From Neocallimastix lanati (nom. inval.) (taxonomy: Eukaryota > Neocallimastigomycota > Neocallimastigomycetes > Neocallimastigales > Neocallimastigaceae), in contig JACVTC010000024.1 in the NCBI GenBank assembly GCA_016946835.1, forward strand, positions 325,001-342,500: DNA of 17,500 bases, written 5' to 3'. The notes beneath the pieces were generated by a model. It was not told the DNA's origin, did no database searches, and saw only the letters and a program-made list of their open reading frames with translations. The stretch's first letter is position 1. Every line of letters starts with the position of its first letter. Shown here one piece after another: positions 8,329 through 16,903 of this stretch. A program made the translations under genes and the position numbers.

Positions 8329-8357
8329 TTTATCGGTTAAACAATTGAACCGATAAA
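8329..8357. repeat. 10-bp perfect inverted repeat in element C
   Basis: TTTATCGGTT (8329-8338) and AACCGATAAA (8348-8357) around a 9-nt loop. A second, 9-bp palindrome follows at 8419-8438 (AAAGAAAAC/GTTTTCTTT), and an 8-bp one near the 3' end (AATCTTAA 8718-8725 with TTAAGATT 8732-8739). Confidence 0.75.
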
Positions 8358-8746
8358 ACTAGAAAAATCTATTTTATTAATATTTTTTATCATTTTTTAT
8401 CTAAGATTCATTTTCTAGAAAGAAAACTTGTTTTCTTTAATTTTCTTTAATTTTCTTTTATTTCTAATAATTACTAATAACAACTGATAACTTAAAATAA
8501 TTAATTTTCCTGAAAAACTATAAATAGGTGTAAAATTTCATAATAAAATATTTTTACTTGTGCTTTTATTAATTAATTTTAAAGTAATTTAAAATATTAC
8601 AATGATTAATTAATAAAATAATAATTTATATTTTTACTAATAAAAAAACTTATTTTAATAAAACATATTTTGAATTACTTTAGTGTCGAGAACCTTTTGT
8701 GTAAAAAACCTTATAACAATCTTAAGTAACATTAAGATTTGTTACA

Positions 8747-8751
8747 CATAG
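8747..8751. repeat. Target site duplication of element C, right copy (CATAG)
   Basis: CATAG follows the GTTACA end of element C and matches 7325-7329. Confidence 0.88.
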
Positions 8752-10363
8752 CAATAATTCAGATGATTCAGATGAAGAAAATTTAACTTCCAGAAAAGAA
8801 AAATTACAATCAGTAAGTAATAAAAGATTTAAAATTTTAAATATTAAAACAAATATCCCAACAACGTATCAACAAGCTATTAATTCACCAGAAAGTGAAG
8901 AATGGAAAGAAGCAATAGATGACGAATTAAAAAATATGTACGACAACAATGTTATGAAAGTGGTAAAAAACATACCAGCTGACGCTAATATAATTGGTAC
9001 TAAATGGGTCTTTGCCGAAAAGGATAAAAAGAAGAAAAAGGCAAGATTAGTGGCTCTTGGTTGTCAGCAAATTGCTGGAGAAGACTTTATAGAGACATAC
9101 TCCCCAACAGTCCAAGCAGATAGTCTAAGACTTACGGTCGCTATTGCATCAAAGTTCAACTGGGACTTGAAACAATTGGATATAAAAGCTGCTTACTTGA
9201 ATGCAGATTTGGAAGAAAAGATTTATACAAAGATTCCTTATGGTGATAAAAATTTTAATACTAATAAATTCTGGCTACTTAAAAAAGCTCTTTATGGTTT
9301 AAAACAGGCTGGAAGAATGTGGTATAATAAAATATCACATTACTTAGTAAGTATAGGTTTTAGAAATTACAAAACTGACAAATGTCTCTTTGGGAAATAT
9401 AATAAAAATAATAAATTAACATGTTTACTAACATTATATGTAGATGATATTTTAATAACAGGAATTAAAAATGAAATAAACTATACAGTAAGCAAATTAA
9501 AAGATAAATATAAAATTTCTAAAGATTCTAATGCAACTAAAATAATAGGTATAAATATTTATAAAACAAGTGATGGTTATAAAATAAATCAGATAGATTA
9601 TATTAATAAAATAATAGAAAAATATAATATGAAGAAAACAAAACAAATTAAAACACCATGCAGGAAAATTACAGAACATGAAAGAAATAATTCAATTTTA
9701 ATAGATCCAAAAGAATATAAATCTTTACTTGGTGCGTTACTATATATCGCTGTAAAGTCAAGGCCTGATATAATGTTTTCTGTAAGTGAAGCATCAAGAA
9801 TATGTGAAAATCCAACAGAAGCTGATTATAAAAATTTAATGAGCATCTTACAATATTTAAATGGTACAAAAAATAAATCTTTACATTATAATAAAAATAA
9901 TAAATTTATCGGATACTCAGATTCAGATTTTGCTAACGATGAAAAGACGAGAAGATCTACAAGTGGATATATATTTTTACTTGGAAAAAGCCCTATTTCA
10001 TGGAAATCTCAGTTACAGAAAAACGTAACTTTATCTACTGCTGAAGCTGAATTTGTTAGTTTAACTGAATGTACTAAACAAGCTTTATGGTTCAAAAATT
10101 TATTTAAGGAAATATTTAATCAAGATATAAAATTTAAAATTATGGTAGATAATAAAGCATGCATTGCAATTGCTCAAGATACAAATTCTAAAGGAAGATG
10201 TAAACATATAGATTTAAGATATAAATTTATTCAAGAAGAGATTATGAAAAACGAAATTGAATTAGAATACATTAATACTGAAAACATGTTAGCTAATCCA
10301 TTAACTAAAAGTATCTCAGGAGTACAAATGACAAAATTTACAAATTTAATTTTCAAAGAATAA
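8752..10363 (+). pseudogene. pol: Copia pol, last part: reverse transcriptase and RNase H
   Basis: Open from 8752 to TAA 10361-10363, though its first ATG is at 8936; the bases 8752-8935 encode the usual copia entry into RT (a YQQAINSPESEEWKEAI motif), so 8936 is not a real start. RT motifs: GTKWVF, ARLVALGCQQ, YSPTVQ, LDIKAAYLNADL, LKKALYGLKQAGRMWYN and the catalytic YVDD at 9437-9448. RNase H motifs: GYSDSDFAND, RRSTSGYIFLLG, TLSTAEAEF, VDNKACIA, KHIDLRYKF and NPLTKSIS near the end. No frameshift or stop is seen. It copies element RNA to cDNA in the particle. It is separated from gag and integrase by elements B and C, so it cannot be made from this copy as part of the polyprotein. Confidence 0.93.
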
Positions 10364-10391
10364 TATTTCTTTAATTGTATATATATATATA

Positions 10392-10396
<5 letters not shown>

Positions 10397-10435
<39 letters not shown>
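10397..10435 (+). repeat. Poly-A run between pol stop and polypurine tract
   Basis: A homopolymer of 39 A in the 3' untranslated part of the copia element, directly after an AT dinucleotide run. Long A/T homopolymers are common throughout this window. Confidence 0.9.
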
Positions 10436-10437
<2 letters not shown>

Positions 10438-10474
10438 TGTATATAATAATTAAAATATTATATAATACTTAATG

Positions 10475-10483
10475 TAGGGGGAA
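10475..10483 (+). promoter_or_regulatory. Polypurine tract of copia element
   Basis: TAGGGGGAA directly precedes the TG of the right LTR at 10484. It primes plus-strand cDNA synthesis. Confidence 0.85.
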
Positions 10484-10726
10484 TGTTAAAGTTCAACATA
10501 ATATTTAAACTTTTGTACATTAAAGTATTATAAATATTTATAATATTTGATTAAGTAATAATTTGTATGTAAAATATAAAAAGAAAATTTTTTTATGAAA
10601 TTAATATTTTGAGTCTTTTTAAATACTTTTTTAAATCATATAAATTAATAAATAATAAATAAAATTTAATTAAATAATAATACATTTTGTTGTGTACACA
10701 TCATATCTTATATTGACTCCTTAACA
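10484..10726 (+). repeat. 3' LTR of copia element
   Basis: 243 bp, TGTTAAAG...CCTTAACA, identical by eye to 2701-2943. Confidence 0.95.
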
Positions 10727-10731
10727 GAATT
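10727..10731. repeat. Target site duplication of copia element, right copy (GAATT)
   Basis: GAATT directly follows the CA end of the right LTR and matches 2696-2700. Confidence 0.9.
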
Positions 10732-10815
10732 AATATTATTCTTTTTAAATATAAATCTATATTTATAAAGGATTTTTTTTTTTTTTTTATTTTTATTGAC
10801 ATTATAAATACATTC

Positions 10816-10971
10816 TTATATTGGAACTCGATATGTTGTATAAAGCAAAGTACAATATTCCTCTTTAATTCCATAAGAATTCATTATATATTCAAAAATA
10901 AAAATTTTATTAATATTTAAACGTTTGACTTCTAAACTTGGAAATGAATTTTGAACATTTTTAATTGGTAT
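10816..10971 (-). other. Possible coding remnant on minus strand next to copia
   Basis: On the minus strand a frame with protein-like composition (contains FPSLEVKRLN and MNSYGIKEEYCTLLY) ends at TAA 10818-10816; a TAA also lies upstream at 10974-10972. AG dinucleotides inside (CCAAG, TAGAAG) could be acceptors. It may belong to the same disrupted minus-strand gene as 2556-2677, but no GT donor that joins the two in frame is convincing. No family recognised. Confidence 0.22.
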
Positions 10972-11045
10972 TTATAAAGAAGGAATAAGTTATAACTATA
11001 TATGCAACAAAGTAAAATAATTTTCGTTCTGGCTATTTTATTCAT

Positions 11046-11080
<35 letters not shown>

Positions 11081-11679
11081 TATTTTTAATATAAAATAAT
11101 ATACTAGTTTATATTTTAATAAATAGATCGATATATAATATTTTTATATTTCTATATAAATAAAAAATCAAATAATATTAAAAGAAAATTTTATTATTAT
11201 TTATCAATTATTTTATTTATTAATATTCTTTTTATCTAATATTTTAGTTTTTATTTTAGTTTCTATTTTTTTTTTTTTATTTTTTTATTATTTTTTTTTT
11301 TAATTTTAGAAATTAAAGGAATTTTTCATTTATTTTTTTATATTTATTTAATTATATATATATATATATTATTTTTATTATTAATTACATCAATAAATCG
11401 AATATTTAATATATATATATTATTATTATTCTTTATTGTTATTAAATAGTAATTACTTTTATTAAAATTTATTATTATTTATTAAATCATTTAATTCATT
11501 TTACAATTGATAAAAAGAACATAACTTTATTAAAATTTCTTATAAACACAATACATATGAGAAGGCACATTAATTAATAAATAATAAAAGTTGATGTATA
11601 ATTATAGTATATTAGTAAATAATGATATAATATTTATTTTAAAATATTTAATAGATTAATTACATTATTTTATATTATT

Positions 11680-11738
<59 letters not shown>

Positions 11739-11875
11739 TTTATCATTTCTAATAAATCAATAAATTTATTTAACTATCTTATGATAAAAATTTATTATAT
11801 AGTTTATTAATAAATAAACCTTTTTGTTTTCTTTTTTTTGTCTTTTCTTGTTTCTTGTAATTTCAAACATGGCTT
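10972..11875. other. AT-rich spacer downstream of the receptor gene
   Basis: No gene seen. It contains poly-T/poly-A blocks (about 11047-11080), AT repeats and a 55-T homopolymer at 11682-11736. This lies 3' of the minus-strand receptor gene and would hold its 3' UTR and polyadenylation signal, which cannot be singled out in such AT-rich sequence. Confidence 0.6.
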
Positions 11876-13453
11876 TTAGATGTATTCCTTATTATGAAAT
11901 TTCAATAATTTTTGAAGTCCAGTTGAAGTTTCTAATACTTTAGAAACTCTATAAGTATTATTAGATTTATCACTCCTCATTGAAAAATCAGAATTTATAT
12001 CACTTGAATTCTGACATGAATGAGTAGAATTTTGAAATTGTTCTTGAATTTTTAAAATTATCTGTGTCTCTTCTTTTTTATCATCTTTAATATAATATAT
12101 GATAATTTTTATTGCATATAAAAATAGATAGTTTGAGAAAGAAAAAGTAGCTATTAAAATTGAATATATAACATAGTAAATAGTATAACTCTTAACTCTG
12201 AGATTGGTTAATATTATAATATTGATGATGATCAAGCATAATATATCAATAGAAATAGCTGATAATAAAAATTTAATATCTTTTTTTGTTTGTTTAATAT
12301 TCCATTCAACAAATATTAAAAACAAAATAAATATAAAATTTAAAATCCGTGAAATTAACATTATATAAATAACAATTCGTCCAAAACGACTTGTCATCAT
12401 ACAAAATTGAAATATTTCTCCATTAATGTTTGTATTTTTTTCAATTTCATATGGTGTAATATATAGTAAAAGATTTTCGGAAAGGTCAATTAATAAAAAT
12501 ATTAATAAAAAGGAATATCTATGTTTCGATACCCATACAGAAATTTTATTTTCTTCTGGAAAATTAACTATTAATTTACATGCAATAGGAACTAAATTTA
12601 AAGTATATCCAATACATAATAATATCGGTTTTATATGACATTTAGAATATGTAACTTTTTCCAATTCGGTATAAAGTGAACTCATGATTATACATGATCC
12701 CACAACCGATATAATCCAAAAATCATTGGATAAAAATCTTAATCTGGAACTGAATTTCTTAACTCGGAGAAGTAGTAATGAAATTAACATAAAAATTGAA
12801 CAAAGCAAAGTAATCAAAAAAATATATATACCAAGTAATGAATTTTTTGGATTGATTTCAATATAATATATTTTTGTTAAATCATCTATTTTTTTTAACA
12901 CTTCAGCAGCGGTTTTATTTCCGTATAAAAATTCATATATCCAATCTCTATATTTTTCTGAATAATCATCATAATCCCTAAATTTATCAGTAGGTCTTGT
13001 AACTAATTGAAGATTTTTAAATACTTCACAATTATATTTTAAGCAGACATCTTCATCTTCATATATACTAGGTATGGCTGATATTATTTCCTGATTTTCT
13101 AGTACTAATTTTTTTTGCATTTCTTTAGAAGTTATAAATCTAAAAGCAGTAATAGCAGCATCTCTATGCTTATCATTTGTATATTTATTAATTCCCAAGT
13201 TATAACCACCAATAACAGAGCCTGATAATCCTTCCTCTCTTCCCGGAAGATTAGTAAAATTATAATGAATCAATAAGGGCATATACCAAAATTTTGCAAA
13301 TAAAAATTTTCCTGAATTTATATAACTACCTGAAAATACTTCCATTTCTTGAAAAAATTGATCTATATATTTATTTATTAATTAAGATAATATTATTTAT
13401 TAATTTATTGATTTATTTACATATATTGATAATAATTAATTAGTATAATTTAA

Positions 13454-13492
<39 letters not shown>

Positions 13493-14713
13493 TATATATA
13501 TATATATAAAGAATAATAATTTATAATAAAATTAAGAAATAGTATATCATAAATATATTAACCTGAAGCAATTTCATTTTTAATTTTTTTAATCATTTCT
13601 AATGCCTCTATCGATTCTTCACTTTGTAATTCTGGAATTGGTGCTTTCAATGATTTTCTATATGAATAAATAAATTCAATAAGTGAACAAGTTCCAATTT
13701 CTGATCCTTTTTAGTAAATATAAAATTAAAATATAGACAAATTTTAATATATTATTTATTATGTTCTATTTATTAGTTATTAGTTAATAGTTATTATTGA
13801 TTATTGATTATTGATTTTTGATTTTTGATTATTAATTATTTAATTATTTATTAATTATTTATTAATTATTATTGATAATTTAAAGATTAAAATAATTTAT
13901 TTGATCGAAAAAAAAAAAAAAAAAAAAAACATACTACTAAATAAACCGTTATATGCCAAAAAATCTGTATTGTTATTATTTTTTTCTTGATCTTGAATAT
14001 ATTTTCCTATTTTTAGTAGCTCTTCCCATGTTTTTGGAACGGGTTTTTTATATTTATTTAAATAAGCATCATTATAATAGAGAAATGTAACATCTATATT
14101 AATTGGCTAATATAAATATTAAATATATAAGTATTGATATATAATATTCCAAAAAAAATAAAAAAAAAAAAAAAAAAATAATATTAAATTCTTAATAAAC
14201 TAAAAAAAAAACCCTAAAAAAAAAATATAATTTTATTTATTTATCTATTTATTTATTTTCTATTTATTTTATATAATATAATATTAATAATAATAACAAT
14301 AATACAACTAAATTATTACCAATCCAACCCATTTATTATCACGAACACAAGATGTAGTAGCTATTCCAGATTCATATGGTTCGAAATGTTCTTTAGGTAT
14401 ATAGTTTTTTAAATTTAAAAGAAAGGGACTAAATTTTATAGAATGAATATTATCAAAAAAAATTAATTCATATTTATTGGATCGATGTTCAAATAGTGAT
14501 TCTAACATTGTTTCATAATCCTTCACCACGACAGTAGAATTTTGCCTTGAAACAAGATTCAAACGTAAAGTTATATTTAAATTTTGTTCAACTGAATATT
14601 TATTAAATTCATCAACAAGTACTGAATATATACCAGAAGCACCATTTTGAGAAAAAGTCACTGAATTTATAACAACCCCATTTACAATATCTATTAAATG
14701 TATATGTATGTAT

Positions 14714-14772
<59 letters not shown>

Positions 14773-14888
14773 TAATTCTAGAATATATACAGTATATCAA
14801 TTGAAAATATTTATTATTATTATTATTATAAATATTTACTTAAAAATAATATATTTATTATGTATATTATTATATTTCGTAATTTCAT
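11876..14888 (-). CDS. Solute-binding-protein-like / class C-like seven-transmembrane receptor, complete five-exon gene
   Basis: Minus-strand exons 14888-14840, 14690-14320, 14106-13935, 13706-13563 and 13362-11876 join in one frame: 2223 nt, 740 residues. Introns (149, 213, 228, 200 bp) have GT...AG ends; phases 1, 0, 1, 1 agree across each junction. Exon 1 is a signal peptide (MKLRNIIIYIINILFL). Residues about 20-400 resemble a family 1 extracellular solute-binding protein: KWVGL then PINIDVTFLYYND, KYKKPVPKTWEELLKIGKYI, and near the end AFRFITSKEMQKKLVLENQ. Seven helices follow at about 420-445, 459-475, 488-509, 528-548, 574-597, 608-631 and 639-668. Cys 487 (start of helix 3) and Cys 566 (loop 2) fit the class C disulphide. 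A Ser/Asn-rich tail of about 70 residues would be cytoplasmic. Likely a plasma-membrane sensor of a small ligand, possibly a sugar or amino acid; the ligand is inferred only from fold. The third donor (13934) could instead be three bases upstream. Confidence 0.88.
13458..13489. repeat. Poly-T run inside receptor intron 4
   Basis: 32 T on the + strand followed by AT repeats, within the intron 13363-13562. Confidence 0.85.
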
Positions 14889-15291
14889 TTTTTGAGAATT
14901 TTTAATAATATAAAAATATATAAAAAGTAAGAATTTATCCTCAATTTATTACATGTATATAATTTTTTTTTTTTTTTTTTTATAATACGTTAAATCAATA
15001 AATTTTATTTTAATATAACTTTATTTAAATATAATAAAGATATATAATGTTTCATAAAGTATAATTATTAATATCAAACTTTTTTTATTATTATTTTTAT
15101 TTTATTCTTAAAAAAGTAAGAATAAAATAAAAATAAATAAAAATTTAACTTATTTTATTAGATCATTATTTCATTATTTAATTTTAAGTTTATGTTTTTA
15201 TGAAGATACTATTTTTATTTTATTTTACTTTATTTTATTTTATTTTATTTTATATTATTTTATTTTATTTTATTTCTATTTTTTTTAGAAA
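14889..15291. other. Upstream region of the receptor gene
   Basis: AT-rich DNA 5' of the receptor ATG (14888, minus strand). It would hold the promoter; the TTCTCAAAAA just before the ATG is a plausible translation-start context. It includes a poly-T run (about 14967-14982), the 20-bp inverted repeat at 15091-15136 and ATTTT repeats (15220-15275). No other gene seen. Confidence 0.5.
15091..15136. repeat. 20-bp perfect inverted repeat upstream of the receptor
   Basis: Left arm 15091-15110 (ends ATTTTATTCTTA) and right arm 15117-15136 (starts TAAGAATAAAAT) are exact reverse complements around a 6-nt loop. It lies about 200 bp upstream of the receptor ATG. It could form a hairpin or be a small element remnant. 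Confidence 0.85.
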
Positions 15292-15470
15292 TGTTATTCA
15301 TATTTCCAATGGAAAAATATTAAAAGATGGTTATAAATTTATTTTCAGTTCAAAAGACTATATTTATTATTATAATTATTAATTTTACATTATATCGACT
15401 TCTTTTCTATTATTTTATTATAAATCTAAATTATTAAGTTTATTTATATATATTATTTAATACTTTAACA
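15292..15470 (-). repeat. Possible degenerate LTR of the decayed copia element
   Basis: On the minus strand TGTTAAAG starts at 15470 directly after a purine tract TTTGGAGAG. These are the same eight bases that open the intact copia LTR after its purine tract. A matching AATAACA end occurs at 15292, giving 179 bp, but the rest is not visibly similar to the 243-bp LTR and no flanking duplication could be tested. Confidence 0.35.
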
Positions 15471-16357
15471 CTCTCCAAAAATTAGTTTTCATTTGTAATT
15501 AAAATTTGATTTACAAAAAGGAGTTAGTTTAATAAAACCATTAACGTATTTTATTAATGAGTCAGCTATCATTTTGTCAGTATTGATATATTTTAATTTG
15601 ATTAAATTTTATCTCAATATTATTCCTATTAAAAATGATATTTAATTGAAATGTATTTTTTAATTTTGGATTTATCTAGTCATTTTCTATAAAAATTTTG
15701 CTTGGGTATTATTATTTGTGAATAATGTTAGAGATTTATTAAATTTAAATGATTCGTACATAAGATATTTTTAATTCTTAATAATTTCTTATTGTATACT
15801 GGTGCATTGATATATTCAGGTTCAGTTGTTGATGTGACAAGTACTGTCTGTTTCTTAGAAATCCAAGATATTGGATTATTTCCTATTAGAATTATATTTC
15901 CTGAAGTGGATTTTCTGTCAGTAACATTACCAACGAAGTCTGAATTTGTGTAATCTACAATGTCACCAATCCCAAAATATTTTGATTTTAATATTGTAAA
16001 ATTTCTATTACTTTAATGCCAGTTAGATACTGTTGGGTTTTCTGAATTTCTTGCTATTTTATTTACTGAAAAATGATCTCTGGCTTGATACATTATGATA
16101 AATATATCAACATATCAATCGCACTTTTATACTTTATTTTATTTTATTGAATGGCTGGTTATATTCTTATTTTGAATTGTCACCAACACATGGTGTTCTT
16201 CTTATTCTTTTATTATTGATATTGAATGTTTTTAAAAAAATTTTCTATAAATTGTGTTTGTGAGAGTATTTATATGTTAATATGTTTAACTTCTATATTC
16301 GATTTTTACACCTAATAAATAATCTATTGGTCCTGATTTTGAAAATTTGAAATTTTT

Positions 16358-16396
<39 letters not shown>

Positions 16397-16560
16397 TTTA
16401 TTTTATTTTATTAATTTCTTCTTTTTCACTTGTAACTATCATATTGTCTACATATCGTCTAATTATGCGGACTACCATATTATTAACTATTTCCCTAAAG
16501 ACCCAACTTTCTGATTTAATTTGTTCCATGAAAGAGACCCAGTACTTGTTAAATAAATAA
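15471..16560 (-). pseudogene. Decayed Ty1/copia pol: RT C-terminus, RNase H and 3' end
   Basis: Reading the minus strand from right to left gives copia motifs in order despite stops and frameshifts: WNKLNQKVGSLG; RRYVDNMIV (YVDD with the last Asp changed to Asn, 16443-16454); DYLLGVKIEY; YKSAIDMLIYLS and SVNKIARNSENP; RNase H with DYTNSDFVGN (near 15938-15955), DRKSTSGNIILIG, ISWISKKQ and TTEPEYINA; then NDS/ADSLIKYVNGFIKL-like sequence before a purine tract. The longest intact stretch is about 15728-16016. A poly-T run (about 16360-16394) and ATTTT repeats interrupt the RT region. It is clearly older than the 2701-10726 copy and differs from it, so it is a separate family member. Confidence 0.8.
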
Positions 16561-16590
16561 AACTAAAAATATATATCTTCAGAATCTTTC

Positions 16591-16619
16591 TTTTTTTTTT
16601 TTTTTTTTTTTTTTTTTTA
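16591..16619. repeat. Poly-T run
   Basis: About 29 T in a row, just beyond the recognisable RT end of the decayed copia pol; one of many homopolymers in the window. Confidence 0.8.
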
Positions 16620-16768
16620 TCTTGTCATTAGAAATATTTAATGATTTCTTATGTAAAATCTAAAAAAAAGAAAAAAAAAATAATAATTTTTATCATCAAC
16701 AAATTTAATGAATTGCTGTCTAAATTAGACTTACTTTCTTCTTTTTTTTTTTATCCTTTATTTTATTC

Positions 16769-16903
16769 CTAATTAATTACAAACGAAGCATTCAATAGAT
16801 TTTCGTAGTGTATGCTTCGGTTAGAATATTTTATAAGAATATTGCCTTTGACTATGTTTTTTGTATGAAAGAGTTTTGATAAATTTTTGTAATCTGCTTC
16901 ATT
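16769..16903 (-). pseudogene. Second copia RNase H-region fragment
   Basis: The minus strand holds an open stretch ending at TAG (16771-16769) with NEADYKNLSKLF and ILIKYSNRSIHYENLLN. NEADYKNL corresponds to TEADYKNL of the intact copia RT/RNase H connection (encoded near 9820-9840). Since 15471-16560 already contains the equivalent region (ARNSENP...), this is a separate fragment from another copy, or a duplicated one. Assignment rests on a short motif. Confidence 0.45.
16784..16819. repeat. 8-bp inverted repeat
   Basis: CGAAGCAT (16784-16791) and ATGCTTCG (16812-16819) around a 20-nt loop, inside the second copia fragment. GC content is unusual for the region; it may be chance. Confidence 0.5.

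Larger units (their letters stand above)
7330..8746. mobile_element. Element C: TG...CA element or solo LTR nested in copia pol
   Basis: 1417 bp bounded by CATAG on both sides, starting TGTAACGA and ending GTTACA. These are LTR-type termini, the same first eight bases and last six as element B's LTR. No internal second copy of either end was found, so the simplest reading is a long solo LTR left by recombination; a non-autonomous element without recognisable LTRs is the alternative. No open frame. It holds several perfect inverted repeats (12, 10, 9 and 8 bp arms) and a tRNA-like box A/box B pair. Removing it with one duplication (1422 bp, a multiple of three) leaves pol in frame. Confidence 0.8.
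2701..10726 (+). mobile_element. Ty1/copia LTR retrotransposon, full length, with two nested insertions
   Basis: Direct LTRs at 2701-2943 and 10484-10726 (243 bp each, identical by eye), TGTTAA...TTAACA ends, a 5-bp duplication GAATT on both sides, a primer-binding site directly after the left LTR and a polypurine tract directly before the right one. Coding order is gag, protease, integrase, reverse transcriptase, RNase H, which is the copia order (integrase before RT). The span is 8026 bp. Subtracting the nested elements with one duplication each (1570 and 1422 bp) gives 5034 bp, normal for copia. Identical LTRs argue for a recent insertion. It is probably not autonomous now: pol is split twice and gag carries an in-frame TAA. 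Confidence 0.95.

Noticed and set aside
7330-8746. Element C as a SINE
   Set aside because: The tRNA-like part is central, not at the 5' end; there is no 3' A-rich or LINE-like tail, and the 5-bp duplication with TG...CA ends fits an LTR element.
9497-9869. Minus-strand open frames opposite RT
   Set aside because: They lie antisense to the well-conserved RT/RNase H coding region and have no recognisable motif.
12426-12866. Two + frames opposite the receptor gene
   Set aside because: Antisense shadows of the seven-helix region, which has clear coding evidence on the minus strand.
14708-14905. 65-codon + frame at the receptor 5' end
   Set aside because: Made of AT and poly-T repeats antisense to exon 1 and intron 1 of the receptor.
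15288-15382. Exon-like + strand stretch after a T-rich tract and AG, with ISNGKILKDGYKFIFSS
   Set aside because: The composition is suggestive, but no upstream exon or partner was found and it overlaps the possible degenerate LTR at 15292-15470.
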